Assembly: GCF_002845745.1 (NCBI RefSeq)
Contig: NZ_PIUM01000007.1
Span: forward strand, 63,309 to 127,308
Origin: Telmatospirillum siberiense
GTDB taxonomy: Bacteria > Pseudomonadota > Alphaproteobacteria > Rhodospirillales > Magnetospirillaceae
Direction: 5' to 3'
Length of the DNA stretch: 64,000 bases
In this document: positions 18,065 to 26,858 of the stretch, in pieces
Position numbering within the stretch: position 1 is the first letter of the stretch
Layout of the letters: each line of letters starts with the position of its first letter
Translations under genes and position numbers: made by a program
The notes under the pieces: model-generated
Seen by the model: only the letters and a program-made list of their open reading frames with translations
The model's database searches: none
Told to the model about the DNA's origin: nothing

Positions 18065-18886
18065 TTACCAGGTCTGGGCCAGGCCCAACAGTTCCAGCAG
18101 GTGCCGCCGCAGTTCGACCAGCTTGGGGTCGCCGCGGTGGCGGGGGTAAGGCCGGTCGATCGGAATGTCGGCCTTCACCCGGGCCGGCCGTTCGCTGAAG
18201 ACGATCACTCTTGTCGCCATGAACAGCGCTTCCTCGATGTCGTGGGTGACCAGCAGGGTGGTGAAGCCCGAGCGTTGCCACAACTCGACCAGTTCTCCCT
18301 GCATGCTGATTCGGGTGAGGGAATCGAGCTTGCCCAGCGGTTCGTCGAGGATCAACAGCCGGGGATCGTTGACCAGAGCGCGGGCCAGGGCCACGCGCTG
18401 GGCCATGCCGCCCGACAACTGGTGGGGATAGGCCTTGGCGAATCCGGATAAGCCGACCAGAGCCAGGGCATCGTCGATGCGCGTTCTATGGCTTTTCAAA
18501 AGTCCCTGGGCTTCCGGGCCCAGCGCGACATTGTCGCGGACCGTTCGCCAGGGAAAAAGGGTGGGATCCTGGAAAACCACCACGCGCGAGGGATCCGGAC
18601 CGGTAATGGGCCGTCCGTCCTCGAGGATCTGCCCCTGGGTCGGCGGTTCCAGTCCGGCGACCAGGCGCAGCAAGGTGGATTTTCCGCAGCCGCTCGGCCC
18701 CAGGAGGGCGACGAACTCACCAGGCTCCACGTTGAACCGGATCTGTTCGAGAACCGGCAGCGGCCGGTCTTCGAGAGCGAACGCATGGTTGACGCCAAGG
18801 AAGTCGAGCCGCATTCCTTCGGCGTTATCGGGCGCGTCCAACCGGCGCGCGGCGGCGCTTACCATCGCAGTAATCCTTTCTGCCAA
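18065..18886 (-). CDS. ABC transporter ATP-binding protein, SsuB/TauB type
   Basis: A 273-residue ATPase of the nitrate/sulfonate/taurine/bicarbonate importer group, acting on the inner face of the membrane. The Walker A GPSGCGKSTLLR (near residue 59), the Q-loop VVFQDPTLFPW, the signature LSGGMAQR, Walker B LLILDEP and switch His in VTHD are all intact. The start overlaps the end of the permease gene by 28 bases, and the substrate-binding protein gene lies upstream, so the order is binding protein, permease, ATPase. The substrate is not determined by sequence; sulfonates are the commonest for this group. It converges with the LuxR-type gene across 45 bases. Confidence 0.9.
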   Translation of the reverse strand: MAERITAMVSAAARRLDAPDNAEGMRLDFLGVNHAFALEDRPLPVLEQIRFNVEPGEFVALLGPSGCGKSTLLRLVAGLEPPTQGQILEDGRPITGPDPSRVVVFQDPTLFPWRTVRDNVALGPEAQGLLKSHRTRIDDALALVGLSGFAKAYPHQLSGGMAQRVALARALVNDPRLLILDEPLGKLDSLTRISMQGELVELWQRSGFTTLLVTHDIEEALFMATRVIVFSERPARVKADIPIDRPYPRHRGDPKLVELRRHLLELLGLAQTW

Positions 18887-19869
18887 GCCAGAAGCCGGTC
18901 ACGGATCTTGAACAGCAGCGTGACGAGGCCCGAGCACATCACGGCCATCACCAGAAGGGCCGCGTACATATTGCCGTAGGCCGCCCAGCCCTGAGCCCAT
19001 TGCAGATACCAGCCGAGGCCGGCCTTGACCCCCATCATCTCGGCGACGACCAGTACCGAGAACGAGGACGCCAAGCCCATGAACAGGCCGACGAAGACGT
19101 GTGGCATGGCTGCCGGGACCGCCACCTTCAGCACCAGGAAACGTTGACTGGCGCCCAAGGTGCGCGCGATGTCGTAGAAGGCGCTGTTGACGCCGGCGAC
19201 GCCGGACCAGGTCAGGATGGCCACCGGAATGCCCGAGGCCAGGGCGATCAGGAAAACGCTGGCGCTCCAACTGGAGGGGAAGGCGAAAAAGGCGATGGGC
19301 AGCCAGGCGATGGCGGGCAATGGACCGATCAGCCGCAGAATGGGATGTCCCCAATAGCCGGCGATGCGGGACCAGCCCAGGGCCACCCCCGAGGCGAAGC
19401 CGAGCGCGGCGCCGATGAAAAAGCCGGGAGCCAGCAACAGAAGCGAGCGGATGACGCATTCGCCGAGCCGGCGCCAGTCCTCGAAATAGACCTCCAGAAA
19501 GGCTTGCGGCGGAGCGAAGAAGGGTCTGGGCAGCAGATTGAGTTTGGCCGTGAAAATTTCCCAGGAGGTCAACAACAGCGCCAATGCCACTAGCCATGGC
19601 GCCAGGGAGCGCAGGCGGTCGATGCCCGGCAGACGGCGCCCGGCGACGCTCGCGAACAGCAGTCCGCCACCCAGGGCGCCGGCGGCGGAGGCCAACTCGG
19701 TGGTATAGGCCCAATCATCGAAATTGGGCCAGAACTCGACCACCAAGGCGGCTGCCAGCCAGGCGATTCCGGCGCCGAGCCCCCCAAGCCAAAGACGAGG
19801 CGGGGCGTCTTCGGATGAGGCGACCTGGTCCGGGGCCAGCGTCGTCGTGCTTTCGATCGTGGCGTCCAC
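18859..19869 (-). CDS. ABC transporter permease, SsuC type with extra N-terminal helices
   Basis: A 336-residue inner-membrane protein. The BPD_transp_1 domain occupies about residues 140-325, with the EAA-like loop around ARTLGASQRFLVLKVAVPAAMPHVFVG. About 90 residues in front of the usual start carry three further hydrophobic helices (GGLGAGIAWLAAALVV, LGGGLLFASVAG, LAPWLVALALLLTSW), longer than SsuC (about 260 residues). The gene starts 12 bases after the binding-protein gene. Such extended permeases exist in this group, but their extra helices have no assigned role. The downstream ATPase gene overlaps it. Confidence 0.88.
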   Translation of the reverse strand: MDATIESTTTLAPDQVASSEDAPPRLWLGGLGAGIAWLAAALVVEFWPNFDDWAYTTELASAAGALGGGLLFASVAGRRLPGIDRLRSLAPWLVALALLLTSWEIFTAKLNLLPRPFFAPPQAFLEVYFEDWRRLGECVIRSLLLLAPGFFIGAALGFASGVALGWSRIAGYWGHPILRLIGPLPAIAWLPIAFFAFPSSWSASVFLIALASGIPVAILTWSGVAGVNSAFYDIARTLGASQRFLVLKVAVPAAMPHVFVGLFMGLASSFSVLVVAEMMGVKAGLGWYLQWAQGWAAYGNMYAALLVMAVMCSGLVTLLFKIRDRLLAWQKGLLRW

Positions 19870-19881
19870 GTTAAAACCTCC

Positions 19882-20910
19882 TCACGAGAGAACATCCTCG
19901 GTGATCTTCTCGGCGAACTTCACCGAATCGGTGGTCGGCCGGATCACGGAGACGAGCTTCAATTCATCGGTGTATTGGGCGAGTTGATGGCGCAGGACCG
20001 GGCCCAGAGCATGTTCGCCGTGGGTATGGGTCTTCAAGAGGGCGACGATATCCTCCTGGCTGGTGTTGGCGACATAGGGCGCATAGGATTCCGCCGTTTG
20101 TTCCGGGTGGGCCGCCGTCAGATCCTGCGCCTCCAGCAAGGCCCGGGTGATGGCCGCCGCGGTCGGACGATCCTCGCGCAGCAGGCTGCCGCGGATGCCC
20201 AGCACGCAGCAGACGCGATGGGCATATTCATCCGAGAGATTGGTGCCGATTTCGACCAGATCGGTCTTCTTCAGAAAGCGAAAGGTGTCCGGATCCTGGT
20301 GGGCGATGGCATGGGCTTCGCCTTTCTCCACGGCAAGCGGCAGCAGGTCGGCGGGATATTGGCGCCAGTCGATGTCCCGGGTGGGGTCGATGCCGCGCTT
20401 CAAAAGAACGATGGAAAAGAAATTCTTGGCCGGGCTGCTTTGATCGGTGACGGCGATGGTCTTGCCCTTGAGGCTCTCGTAGCTGGTGACCTTGGCGTCC
20501 TTGGAACCCAGCAGGCGCAGGCAGCCGCCATGGGTGCCGGTGGTCAGGCGGACGTCGAAGCCCTGTTCCAGCGGTTTCAGCCAGCGCAGCGCCATGCCGA
20601 CGCTGGCGTCGGCCTTGCCGGTCGACAAGGCTTCGAGAAGTTGATCGGTGGTGCCGGCCAGATTGACGAATTCAACGTCGAGATTGTGCTTGGTGAAAAT
20701 GCCGCGATGCTGCGCGGCGGCCACCGGCGACAGGCAGGCGGCGTTGGGAAACCAGGCGAGCTTGATCTTTTTCGGCTCCGCCGCATGCAAAATCGCTGGG
20801 CTGAACAGGCCCGTCGAAAGGCCGAGGCCGGCGGCCCCCGCCGTCTTTAAAAGGCCGCGCCGCGACAGCCCGCCGTTTCGTCCAAGCAATTTTCCGCCAA
20901 TGGTCCCCAT
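19882..20910 (-). CDS. ABC transporter substrate-binding protein, SsuA/NMT1-like, Tat-exported
   Basis: A 342-residue periplasmic protein and the first gene of the unit. The N-terminus has a twin-arginine signal (SRRGLLKTAGAAGLGLSTGLF, about residues 16-36), so it is probably exported folded by Tat. The mature part resembles NMT1/OpuAC-like binding proteins of sulfonate and nitrate importers (IKLAWFPNAACLSPVAAAQHRGIF, NLAGTTDQLLEALSTGKADASVGMALRWLKPL). The operon order is binding protein, permease, ATPase. A palindrome lies 39 bases upstream of the start. The ligand is inferred to be a sulfonate or related oxyanion; taurine, nitrate and pyrimidine precursors are alternatives. Confidence 0.88.
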   Translation of the reverse strand: MGTIGGKLLGRNGGLSRRGLLKTAGAAGLGLSTGLFSPAILHAAEPKKIKLAWFPNAACLSPVAAAQHRGIFTKHNLDVEFVNLAGTTDQLLEALSTGKADASVGMALRWLKPLEQGFDVRLTTGTHGGCLRLLGSKDAKVTSYESLKGKTIAVTDQSSPAKNFFSIVLLKRGIDPTRDIDWRQYPADLLPLAVEKGEAHAIAHQDPDTFRFLKKTDLVEIGTNLSDEYAHRVCCVLGIRGSLLREDRPTAAAITRALLEAQDLTAAHPEQTAESYAPYVANTSQEDIVALLKTHTHGEHALGPVLRHQLAQYTDELKLVSVIRPTTDSVKFAEKITEDVLS

Positions 20911-20949
20911 GACGCCGAATCCTTTCCTTCAAGTCCCCGCGCGGCAAAT

Positions 20950-20966
20950 AACATAAAAATTATGTT
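20950..20966. promoter_or_regulatory. Palindrome upstream of the SsuA-like gene
   Basis: AACATAA-AAA-TTATGTT is a perfect 7-bp inverted repeat with a 3-base centre in an AT-rich patch of the 221-base gap between the SsuA-like gene and the polar amino-acid permease gene. Its position 40 bases before the start codon suits an operator overlapping the promoter. The binding protein is unknown. The rest of the gap shows nothing clear. Confidence 0.45.
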
Positions 20967-21131
20967 TATAGTGCCCGATGAACAATCCATAGGGGGAATA
21001 TAACGGCATCACGGTGATGTGAGTCAATTAAATCTGTTAAATCAGTAGATTTATGGTCTGCTATCGCCTGACGGAGCCGAAGGTGTCGGATGCCGTTTCG
21101 CCGGTCGTGGTTTTTCCGCCGCTTTCTTCCG

Positions 21132-21806
21132 TCATCTGTTGGAGATGCTGCGCGCAATCAATGATAGAACGCTGCACAAAATAAAGTACAAAGCCGCGAT
21201 GGACAGAAATATTTCGGTCGGAAAAAGTTGTGTCCGGCTATTCACCTGGCTTGCCACCATGGTCAGTTCCGGAACGTTGACGATGAAGGCGAGCGACGTG
21301 TCCTTGATCAGGGAGGCAAACAATCCGACGAATGATGGGATGAGATTTTTCAGCGCCTGTGGCAGCAGGATCCAGCGTAATACCTGGAATTCCGTGAATC
21401 CCGAAGCAATGCCGGCTTCGTATTGACTGCACGGCAAAGCCTGCAGTCCGGCCAGGACGCTGTGCATGATGGCCGCCGAACTGAACCAGGCCAGGGCCAG
21501 AATTACCGAAAGCGCATTCGGTATGCCGCCGCCGAACAACGCCGGCACAAGAAAATAGAGCCAGAAGATAACGAAGATGAGCGGTACGCCTCGAATCAGC
21601 TCTGCCCACAGGAATAGAAGCTTGCGGGGGATTGCCGCATATCTCCAGGCGATCACCGCCAGGGTGATGCCGAGCAGCAAAGACAAGGCGCCGGCACTGA
21701 CGGCCATGATGACCGTCAGCAAGAGCCCCCCCAACTCACCTTCCGCCAGGCGCCCCCAAAGCAGATAATCGAGATTCCGAACGACAACGGTGAAGTCAAG
21801 GCCCAC
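21132..21806 (-). CDS. Polar amino-acid ABC transporter permease (second permease)
   Basis: A 224-residue His/Glu/Gln/Arg/opine-type permease of the inner membrane, with the helices and the EAA loop (EAGIASGFTEFQVLRWILLPQALKNLIPS) of the GltK/GlnP family. It pairs with the permease encoded just upstream on the same strand (11-base overlap) to form the heterodimeric channel. It ends the four-gene operon binding protein, ATPase, permease 1, permease 2. The substrate should be a polar amino acid or a sulfur-containing amino acid; the sequence alone does not decide. Confidence 0.88.
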   Translation of the reverse strand: MGLDFTVVVRNLDYLLWGRLAEGELGGLLLTVIMAVSAGALSLLLGITLAVIAWRYAAIPRKLLFLWAELIRGVPLIFVIFWLYFLVPALFGGGIPNALSVILALAWFSSAAIMHSVLAGLQALPCSQYEAGIASGFTEFQVLRWILLPQALKNLIPSFVGLFASLIKDTSLAFIVNVPELTMVASQVNSRTQLFPTEIFLSIAALYFILCSVLSLIARSISNR

Positions 21807-22557
21807 GACGGATCCCTCCCCGGATCATCGTTCCACTCCTTGGGCCGCAGCGGAGCAGGATCTGCCCCATCACCATGCCTATCGCCAGGTAAAGCAGCGT
21901 TCCCACGGCAAACGCCTCAAGGGCGTGGGAATTGTAGCTTTCGATCTGGCGGACTTGATAAGTGATCTCTGCGAGGCCGATGGCGGCCGCCAGAGAAGAC
22001 AGCTTCATCAGGTTAAGATATTGACCGACCACCGGTTGCCAAGCATTGGCCAGGGCCTGCGGCAAGAGGATATAACCGAGACAGCGCCAATGACCGAAAC
22101 CCTGGGCCAGCGCCGCTTCGCGTTGTCCGGGCGCCACGGCCATCAGGCCTGCGCGAATTTCCTCGGCGATGAAGACGCCGGAAAATACGCCAAGCCCCCA
22201 GGTCGCCGCCAGGAACTCCGGCGTCAGCAGCCCAACCCCGCCGGGTAACATGGCCCAGGAATGGTCATCGTTGATCCAGGCGCGCCAATCCGCCGGTAAA
22301 AGACCAAAACCGGCGAAATACCAGAAAAGGATCTGGACCAGGAGAGGCGTATTGCGGAAGACCGCGACAACGGTGATCGCCGGCCATTGGATGATCTGTT
22401 TTTCGGAAATCCGCAGGCCGAGTAATACGATGGCGATGAGAGTGGCGACGAGAAATCCGGCAAAAGTCACATAAAGGGTGGTCAGAACCCCGAGTTCCAA
22501 CCATTCGAGGGGGGCGCCGCCCAGCACGCCGATCCAGTCGAAGGTCAAGCCTCCCAT
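21796..22557 (-). CDS. Polar amino-acid ABC transporter permease (first permease)
   Basis: A 253-residue GltJ-like permease. Hydrophobic segments begin near residue 20 (LELGVLTTLYVTFAGFLVATLIAIVLLG). The conserved FRNTPLLVQILFWYF segment and the EAA loop REAALAQGFGHWRCLGYILLPQALANAWQP are present. Its start overlaps the ATPase stop by one base and its end overlaps the second permease gene by 11 bases, so the operon is tightly coupled. It is slightly longer than the second permease, as is usual for the GltJ member of such pairs. Confidence 0.88.
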   Translation of the reverse strand: MGGLTFDWIGVLGGAPLEWLELGVLTTLYVTFAGFLVATLIAIVLLGLRISEKQIIQWPAITVVAVFRNTPLLVQILFWYFAGFGLLPADWRAWINDDHSWAMLPGGVGLLTPEFLAATWGLGVFSGVFIAEEIRAGLMAVAPGQREAALAQGFGHWRCLGYILLPQALANAWQPVVGQYLNLMKLSSLAAAIGLAEITYQVRQIESYNSHALEAFAVGTLLYLAIGMVMGQILLRCGPRSGTMIRGGIRRGP

Positions 22558-23306
22558 CAGTCGTTTGCAGTATGCAGTGGCGAGAGCAATTGTCGGAGAA
22601 ATTGCCGGGTGCGCGGATGCTGGGGAGACAGGAAAAAGTCGGACGGTTTGGCATTCTCAAGAATAACGCCCTGGTCGATGAAGACCACAAGGTCGGCGAG
22701 TTCTCGGGCGAACCCCATTTCATGGGTGACCACCAGCATGGTGATGCCGCTCGTCGCCAAATCGCGCATCACGGTAAGTACTTCGCCAATCATTTCCGGA
22801 TCGAGGGCCGAGGTCGGCTCATCGAACAGCAGGATTTTGGGGCGCATGGCAAGCGTTCGGGCAATCGCCACCCGTTGTTGCTGGCCCCCCGAGAGCTGTG
22901 CCGGATAGGCCTGGCGCTTGTCGGCCAGTCCAACACGCTCAAGAAGCTCCACCGCCCTGAGCGTCGCGTCCTTGGGCGTGATGCTCAGGACTTTGCGCAA
23001 AGCAAGAGTGATGTTCTGTTCGGCAGTAAGATGGGGATAAAGGTTGAACTGCTGGAAGACAAACCCGATCTGGGTCCTGAGTTGCCGCAGCGACCGACTG
23101 CGGAGTGATGCAACGCTTTGTCCGTCGACAAGAATGTCTCCCCGGGACAGGATCTCCAATTGGTTGACGAGGCGAATGAGCGTGGACTTTCCCGAACCAG
23201 ACGGCCCACAGATGACAACCACCTCTCCCTTGGTGATCGACAAATCGATCCCGCGAATGACATGCAGTTTGTCGTAGAACTTATGCACGTCACGGAATTC
23301 AATCAT
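22557..23306 (-). CDS. Polar amino-acid ABC transporter ATP-binding protein (GlnQ/GltL type)
   Basis: A 249-residue ATPase with Walker A CGPSGSGKSTLIRLVN, the Q-loop FVFQQFNLYPHL, signature LSGGQQQR, Walker [15 protein letters not shown] and switch His in VTHEMGFA, all textbook for the PAAT family. I use the ATG at 23306, which gives the usual N-terminus MIEFRDVHKFY and follows GAGAG; a GTG at 23363 overlapping the binding-protein stop would add 19 residues. It energises uptake through the two permeases encoded downstream. Confidence 0.9.
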   Translation of the reverse strand: MIEFRDVHKFYDKLHVIRGIDLSITKGEVVVICGPSGSGKSTLIRLVNQLEILSRGDILVDGQSVASLRSRSLRQLRTQIGFVFQQFNLYPHLTAEQNITLALRKVLSITPKDATLRAVELLERVGLADKRQAYPAQLSGGQQQRVAIARTLAMRPKILLFDEPTSALDPEMIGEVLTVMRDLATSGITMLVVTHEMGFARELADLVVFIDQGVILENAKPSDFFLSPQHPRTRQFLRQLLSPLHTAND

Positions 23307-23359
23307 GGGAAGTCTCTCTTCCGGCGAACCGGAAGAGAGTAAGTCGGTTCCCGGATGGT

Positions 23360-24172
23360 TCACGGAGCAACGATCTTAAAGTTACGAGGTTCTGGTGCTT
23401 TGGTTCCTTTTCCAAACCAGCGCTCAAAGATCTGTCCCGCTTGGCCATCTTGTTCCAAGGAGACCAAAATCTTATTGACCTCGGCAAGCAGTGCCGTTTC
23501 ATCCTTCTTTACGCCGACGCCAATTTCTTCTTTGCTCAACAACTCGGGCAGAAGCCTGTACTTGTCCTTGTCCGGCGCGGCGGCAAGCAGGCCCGCTAGG
23601 ATTTCGGCATCCTGGGTAATGGCCTGGACAGAGCCATTGCGCAACGAGGCCAGCGCAAGCGGAACGTCGTCGTAGGAAAGGACGCGGGCCTGCGGGAAAC
23701 GCGTCTTCAAGGCCTGCTCTCCGGTTGTTCCCTTGACGGCGCCAATGCGAGCGGTGGCATAGCCGTCAAGTTTGTCAGGACTGCCGGCCGGGACGAGAAA
23801 CTGCTGGCCGGTAACGAAATAGGGGGTGCTGAAGTCAACGACCTTCGCGCGTTCGGGCGTGATCGTGATATCGGCAACGATCAGGTCGACCTTGCCCGAT
23901 GTCAAAAGCGGAATGCGGTTGGCGGGATTGGTCGGAACCAACTCTAACTTCACACCGATCTTGTCGGCGAAGGCTTTGGCGAAATCGATATCATAACCAA
24001 CCAGACTGTGGGTTTTCTCGTCGACCAGACCGAACGGTGGATTACTGTCGAACACGGCAGCGCGCAATACGCCGGCCTTCCGGATATCCGCCAATTGATC
24101 AGCGTGAGCCGCTCCGGTAAGGCCGAGGACCAGGGTGATCGCCGCGGTCAAATAGCGAAATTCAAAACCCAT
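23360..24172 (-). CDS. Polar amino-acid ABC transporter substrate-binding protein
   Basis: A 270-residue periplasmic protein of the SBP_bac_3 family. A Sec signal of about 24 residues ends at AAHA-DQ. The first lobe has the usual RAAVFDSNPPFGLVDEKT and VDLIVADITITPERAKVVDFSTPY, the latter holding the Thr and Arg that bind the ligand carboxylate, and the C-terminal ERWFGKG is typical. GAAGGGAA precedes the ATG. It is the first gene of the operon and is divergent from the metQ-like gene. Glutamate/aspartate, glutamine and cystine are all possible ligands. Confidence 0.9.
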   Translation of the reverse strand: MGFEFRYLTAAITLVLGLTGAAHADQLADIRKAGVLRAAVFDSNPPFGLVDEKTHSLVGYDIDFAKAFADKIGVKLELVPTNPANRIPLLTSGKVDLIVADITITPERAKVVDFSTPYFVTGQQFLVPAGSPDKLDGYATARIGAVKGTTGEQALKTRFPQARVLSYDDVPLALASLRNGSVQAITQDAEILAGLLAAAPDKDKYRLLPELLSKEEIGVGVKKDETALLAEVNKILVSLEQDGQAGQIFERWFGKGTKAPEPRNFKIVAP

Positions 24173-24478
24173 GGTAAATTCCCTTCTGCAGAATGAAGCC
24201 CCTTCCCCGGATAAACAGGGGAGCTTATTTGCGTCAGAATTTCACAGCCTATCATCTTAGTCAAAAAATTATCATAACAACATATATTTTAAGTTATTTC
24301 TCGGCTGAGAATGATCACCTGATTAAACGTGGGAAAATCGCGGCTTGTTACCGAAGGTTCACACTCGCAATGGTGTTATTTAACAAAATTTTGAAAAATC
24401 ATGGTTGTGTGTCGCGTAAAATCAGAATACTTAATTAATGGAGTATATATATGAACTACATTTTTTTGGAGTTCAATA
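24173..24478. promoter_or_regulatory. AT-rich divergent intergenic region
   Basis: This 306-base gap separates the amino-acid importer operon (-) from the metQ-like gene (+) and must hold both promoters. It is far richer in A and T than the flanking genes. I see no SAM riboswitch fold and no perfect palindrome long enough to be an operator. It contains a short leader open reading frame at its right edge, listed separately. Confidence 0.45.
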
Positions 24479-24495
24479 ATGATGCTGCGATATGA
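24451..24495 (+). CDS. Possible 14-residue leader peptide overlapping metQ
   Basis: ATG at 24451 is preceded by GGAG with a 7-base gap and opens the frame MNYIFLEFNNDAAI, ending at TGA 24493-24495, 17 bases inside the metQ-like gene (start 24479). The metQ ribosome-binding site GGAG lies inside this small frame, so its translation could control access to metQ. It has no Met, Cys or other run that would suggest attenuation by an amino acid. It may be chance. Confidence 0.3.
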   Translation: MNYIFLEFNNDAAI

Positions 24496-25291
24496 CCGGA
24501 TGTGGTTGCGGGGGCTTGGTTTTGTTGCCGGTTTGGCCGCCGTTTTGTTGACAACCTCGGCCCAGGCCGCTGAAAAGATCAAGCTTGGCGTTATCGGCGG
24601 AGCCGAGGAGGAAATCGCCGAGGTGGCAAAGAAAGTGGCCGCGACCAAAGGACTTGACGTTCAGTTGGTCGCTTTTTCGGACTACGTATTACCCAACGTA
24701 GCGCTCGATAACGGCGAACTCGATGCCAACGCGTTCCAGCACAAGCCCTATCTTGACGCTCAGATCAAGGCGCATGGCTACCACATCGTGCCCATCGGCT
24801 TCACCATCGTCGAGCCGATCGGCCTTTACTCGAAGAAGATCAAGGCCATCGATCAATTGCCTGAAGGGGCCAAGATCGGCATCCCAAACGACCCCAGCAA
24901 CGGTAGCCGGGCTCTCACTTTATTGGCGGCCAAGGGCCTGATCTCCATCAAGGAGGATAAGGTTCGGAGTCCGTCCGTCCTCGATATCTCCGGCAATCCG
25001 AAGGCCCTTAAATTCGTTGAATTGGACGCGGCGCAGCTCCCACGGTCGCTCGACGACTTCGACGCGGCGGTCATCAACACCAACTATGCCCTGGAAGGCG
25101 GTCTCAATCCCCAAAAAGACGTCCTGATCCAGGAGCCGAGGCAAAACAACCCCTACGGCAATTTCATTGCCGTCCGCGAAAAAGACAAAGATAAGCCGGT
25201 CTTCAAGATCCTTGTCGCCGCCTATCAATCAAAGGAAGTCGAAACTTTCATCGAGACCCGTTTCAAGGGCGCCATCCTGCCGGCGTGGTAG
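24479..25291 (+). CDS. MetQ/NlpA-family binding protein without a lipobox
   Basis: A 270-residue periplasmic binding protein. After a signal peptide ending near SAQA-AEK (about residue 31) comes the NlpA domain, with KIKLGVIGGAEEEIAEVAKKVA, ANAFQHKPYLDAQIKAHG and NTNYALEGGLNPQKDVLIQE as in D-methionine-binding MetQ. No cysteine stands at the cleavage site, so it should be free in the periplasm rather than lipid-anchored, unlike most MetQ proteins. No metN or metI genes follow: the next genes are a cystine-type importer. It may use an ATPase-permease pair elsewhere, or pair with a non-cognate one here. Confidence 0.86.
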   Translation: MMLRYDRMWLRGLGFVAGLAAVLLTTSAQAAEKIKLGVIGGAEEEIAEVAKKVAATKGLDVQLVAFSDYVLPNVALDNGELDANAFQHKPYLDAQIKAHGYHIVPIGFTIVEPIGLYSKKIKAIDQLPEGAKIGIPNDPSNGSRALTLLAAKGLISIKEDKVRSPSVLDISGNPKALKFVELDAAQLPRSLDDFDAAVINTNYALEGGLNPQKDVLIQEPRQNNPYGNFIAVREKDKDKPVFKILVAAYQSKEVETFIETRFKGAILPAW

Positions 25292-25387
25292 GCGGACACT
25301 CTTCGTTCCCGGTGGCGTGTCGGTCGGTCTTGGGGATCATCGGCATGCCGGCGGGCCCTTGCGTATTTCGAACAGGAGTGATCGACG

Positions 25388-26182
25388 ATGTCTTTCCGGC
25401 TTTCCCGTATCGTTTTCGGCGCCATTGTGCTTGCCGCCGGTTTCGGCATCGGCCCGAACGCCCATGCCGCGTCCGACACGCTCGCCAAAATCACGCAGCG
25501 CGGCACGTTACGCGTCGGGTTGGAAGGTACCTATCCGCCATTCAACTACCAGGACGAGAAAGGCGAACTGGTCGGCTTCGAGGTCGACTTCGCCAATGCC
25601 ATCGCCAAAAAATTGGGGGTCAAGACGGAGTTCCTGCCGACCAAATGGGATGGAATACTGGCGGCCTTGGATGCCGAGCGGTTCGACGTGGTCATCAATC
25701 AGGTGACCGTCAGTTCGGAACGGCGGCAGAAATATGATTTCAGCCAACCTTACACGATTTCGGGCATCCAGATCATTACGCGGCGGGGCAATGATCCGAA
25801 GATATCGAGCCCCGGGGATCTGACCGGCAAGAAGGTCGGCGTCGTGCTCGGCACCAATTACGAGCAATGGCTGAAGGCCAATTCCCCAAAGACCGACATT
25901 CGCACGTATGACGACGATTCCACTCGCAATCAGGATCTCCTTGCCGGCCGGATCGACGCCGTGCTCAACGACCGTTTGATCGTTGCCAATCTGGTCAAAC
26001 AATACAATGGAGAGATTGTGGCTTCCGGCGAGCCGTTCGCCAAGCAGGAGCAGTCGATCGCCTTCCGTAAGGGAGATCTGGTCCTGCGCGTGGCGGTTGA
26101 CAAGGCTATCGACGAATTACGCGGAGATGGAAGCCTCGCGAAAATTTCCGAAAAATGGTTTGGCTTCGATGTGACGAAGTAA
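25388..26182 (+). CDS. tcyJ: Cystine-type ABC transporter substrate-binding protein
   Basis: A 264-residue periplasmic protein of the SBP_bac_3 family close to FliY/TcyJ of the cystine importer. The signal peptide ends at NAHA-AS (about residue 27). Typical segments are TQRGTLRVGLEGTYPPFNYQDEKGELVGFEVDFANAIAKKLG, FDVVINQVTVSSERRQKYDFSQPY and KISEKWFGFDVT. Only 4 bases separate it from the permease gene, then the ATPase gene follows 6 bases later. Cystine is the likely substrate by family, with diaminopimelate or other sulfur compounds as alternatives. Confidence 0.87.
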   Translation: MSFRLSRIVFGAIVLAAGFGIGPNAHAASDTLAKITQRGTLRVGLEGTYPPFNYQDEKGELVGFEVDFANAIAKKLGVKTEFLPTKWDGILAALDAERFDVVINQVTVSSERRQKYDFSQPYTISGIQIITRRGNDPKISSPGDLTGKKVGVVLGTNYEQWLKANSPKTDIRTYDDDSTRNQDLLAGRIDAVLNDRLIVANLVKQYNGEIVASGEPFAKQEQSIAFRKGDLVLRVAVDKAIDELRGDGSLAKISEKWFGFDVTK

Positions 26183-26186
26183 CGTC

Positions 26187-26852
26187 GTGAACAATTCCAT
26201 TGATTTGCTGATACAGTCTCTCCCCTTTCTCCTGAAGGGGGCCGCCTACACCGTCGAGCTTGCGGTCGGTGGCATGCTTTTTGGCCTGATTCTAGGTTTC
26301 ATTTTGGCCTTGATGCGGAGGTCATCGGTTTCCCTTCTTAAAGGGGGGGCTCGCTTTTACGTCTCCTTCATTCGCGGGACGCCTCTTCTGGTCCAACTGT
26401 TCGTTATTTACTATGGTTTTCCGCAGTTCGGTCTGCGGCTCGATCCCATTCCCTCGGCGTTGATCGGTCTTTCGCTCAATGTCGGGGGATATACGGCCGA
26501 GATTTGGCGCGCGGCCATCGCTTCGGTCGATCGGGGGCAGATCGAGGCCGCCGAATCACTCGGCATGACACCATTTCAAACGATGATGCGAACGGTCCTG
26601 CCACAGGCGACACGGCTTGCCTTGCCGCCGTTGGGAAATACTTTTATCAGTCTGGTAAAAGACACCGCATTGGCTGCGACGATTCAAGTGCCGGAATTAT
26701 TCAGACAGGCGCAATTGATTACGGCAAGAACCTACCAGGTTTTCACGATGTATCTGGCAGCGGCGGCACTTTACTGGGTGCTGTCGGGTGTATTGGGGTG
26801 GCTGCAGCTTCGCCTGGAGGCCCGTGTCTCCCTCCATGTCCAAGAGACCTGA
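26187..26852 (+). CDS. tcyL: Cystine-type ABC transporter permease
   Basis: A 221-residue single-permease type (homodimer) inner-membrane protein with the PAAT family loop AESLGMTPFQTMMRTVLPQATRLALPPLGN and the preceding FIRGTPLLVQLFVIYYG. The start codon is GTG at 26187, 4 bases after the tcyJ stop; no strong ribosome-binding site precedes it, so translation is probably coupled. It closely resembles YecS/TcyL. The C-terminus is followed 6 bases later by the ATPase gene. Confidence 0.88.
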   Translation: MNNSIDLLIQSLPFLLKGAAYTVELAVGGMLFGLILGFILALMRRSSVSLLKGGARFYVSFIRGTPLLVQLFVIYYGFPQFGLRLDPIPSALIGLSLNVGGYTAEIWRAAIASVDRGQIEAAESLGMTPFQTMMRTVLPQATRLALPPLGNTFISLVKDTALAATIQVPELFRQAQLITARTYQVFTMYLAAAALYWVLSGVLGWLQLRLEARVSLHVQET

Positions 26853-26858
26853 CGGACC

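Noticed and set aside
24173-24478. SAM or other riboswitch ahead of the metQ-like gene
   Set aside because: No conserved core or paired helices of known SAM riboswitches could be traced in the AT-rich gap.
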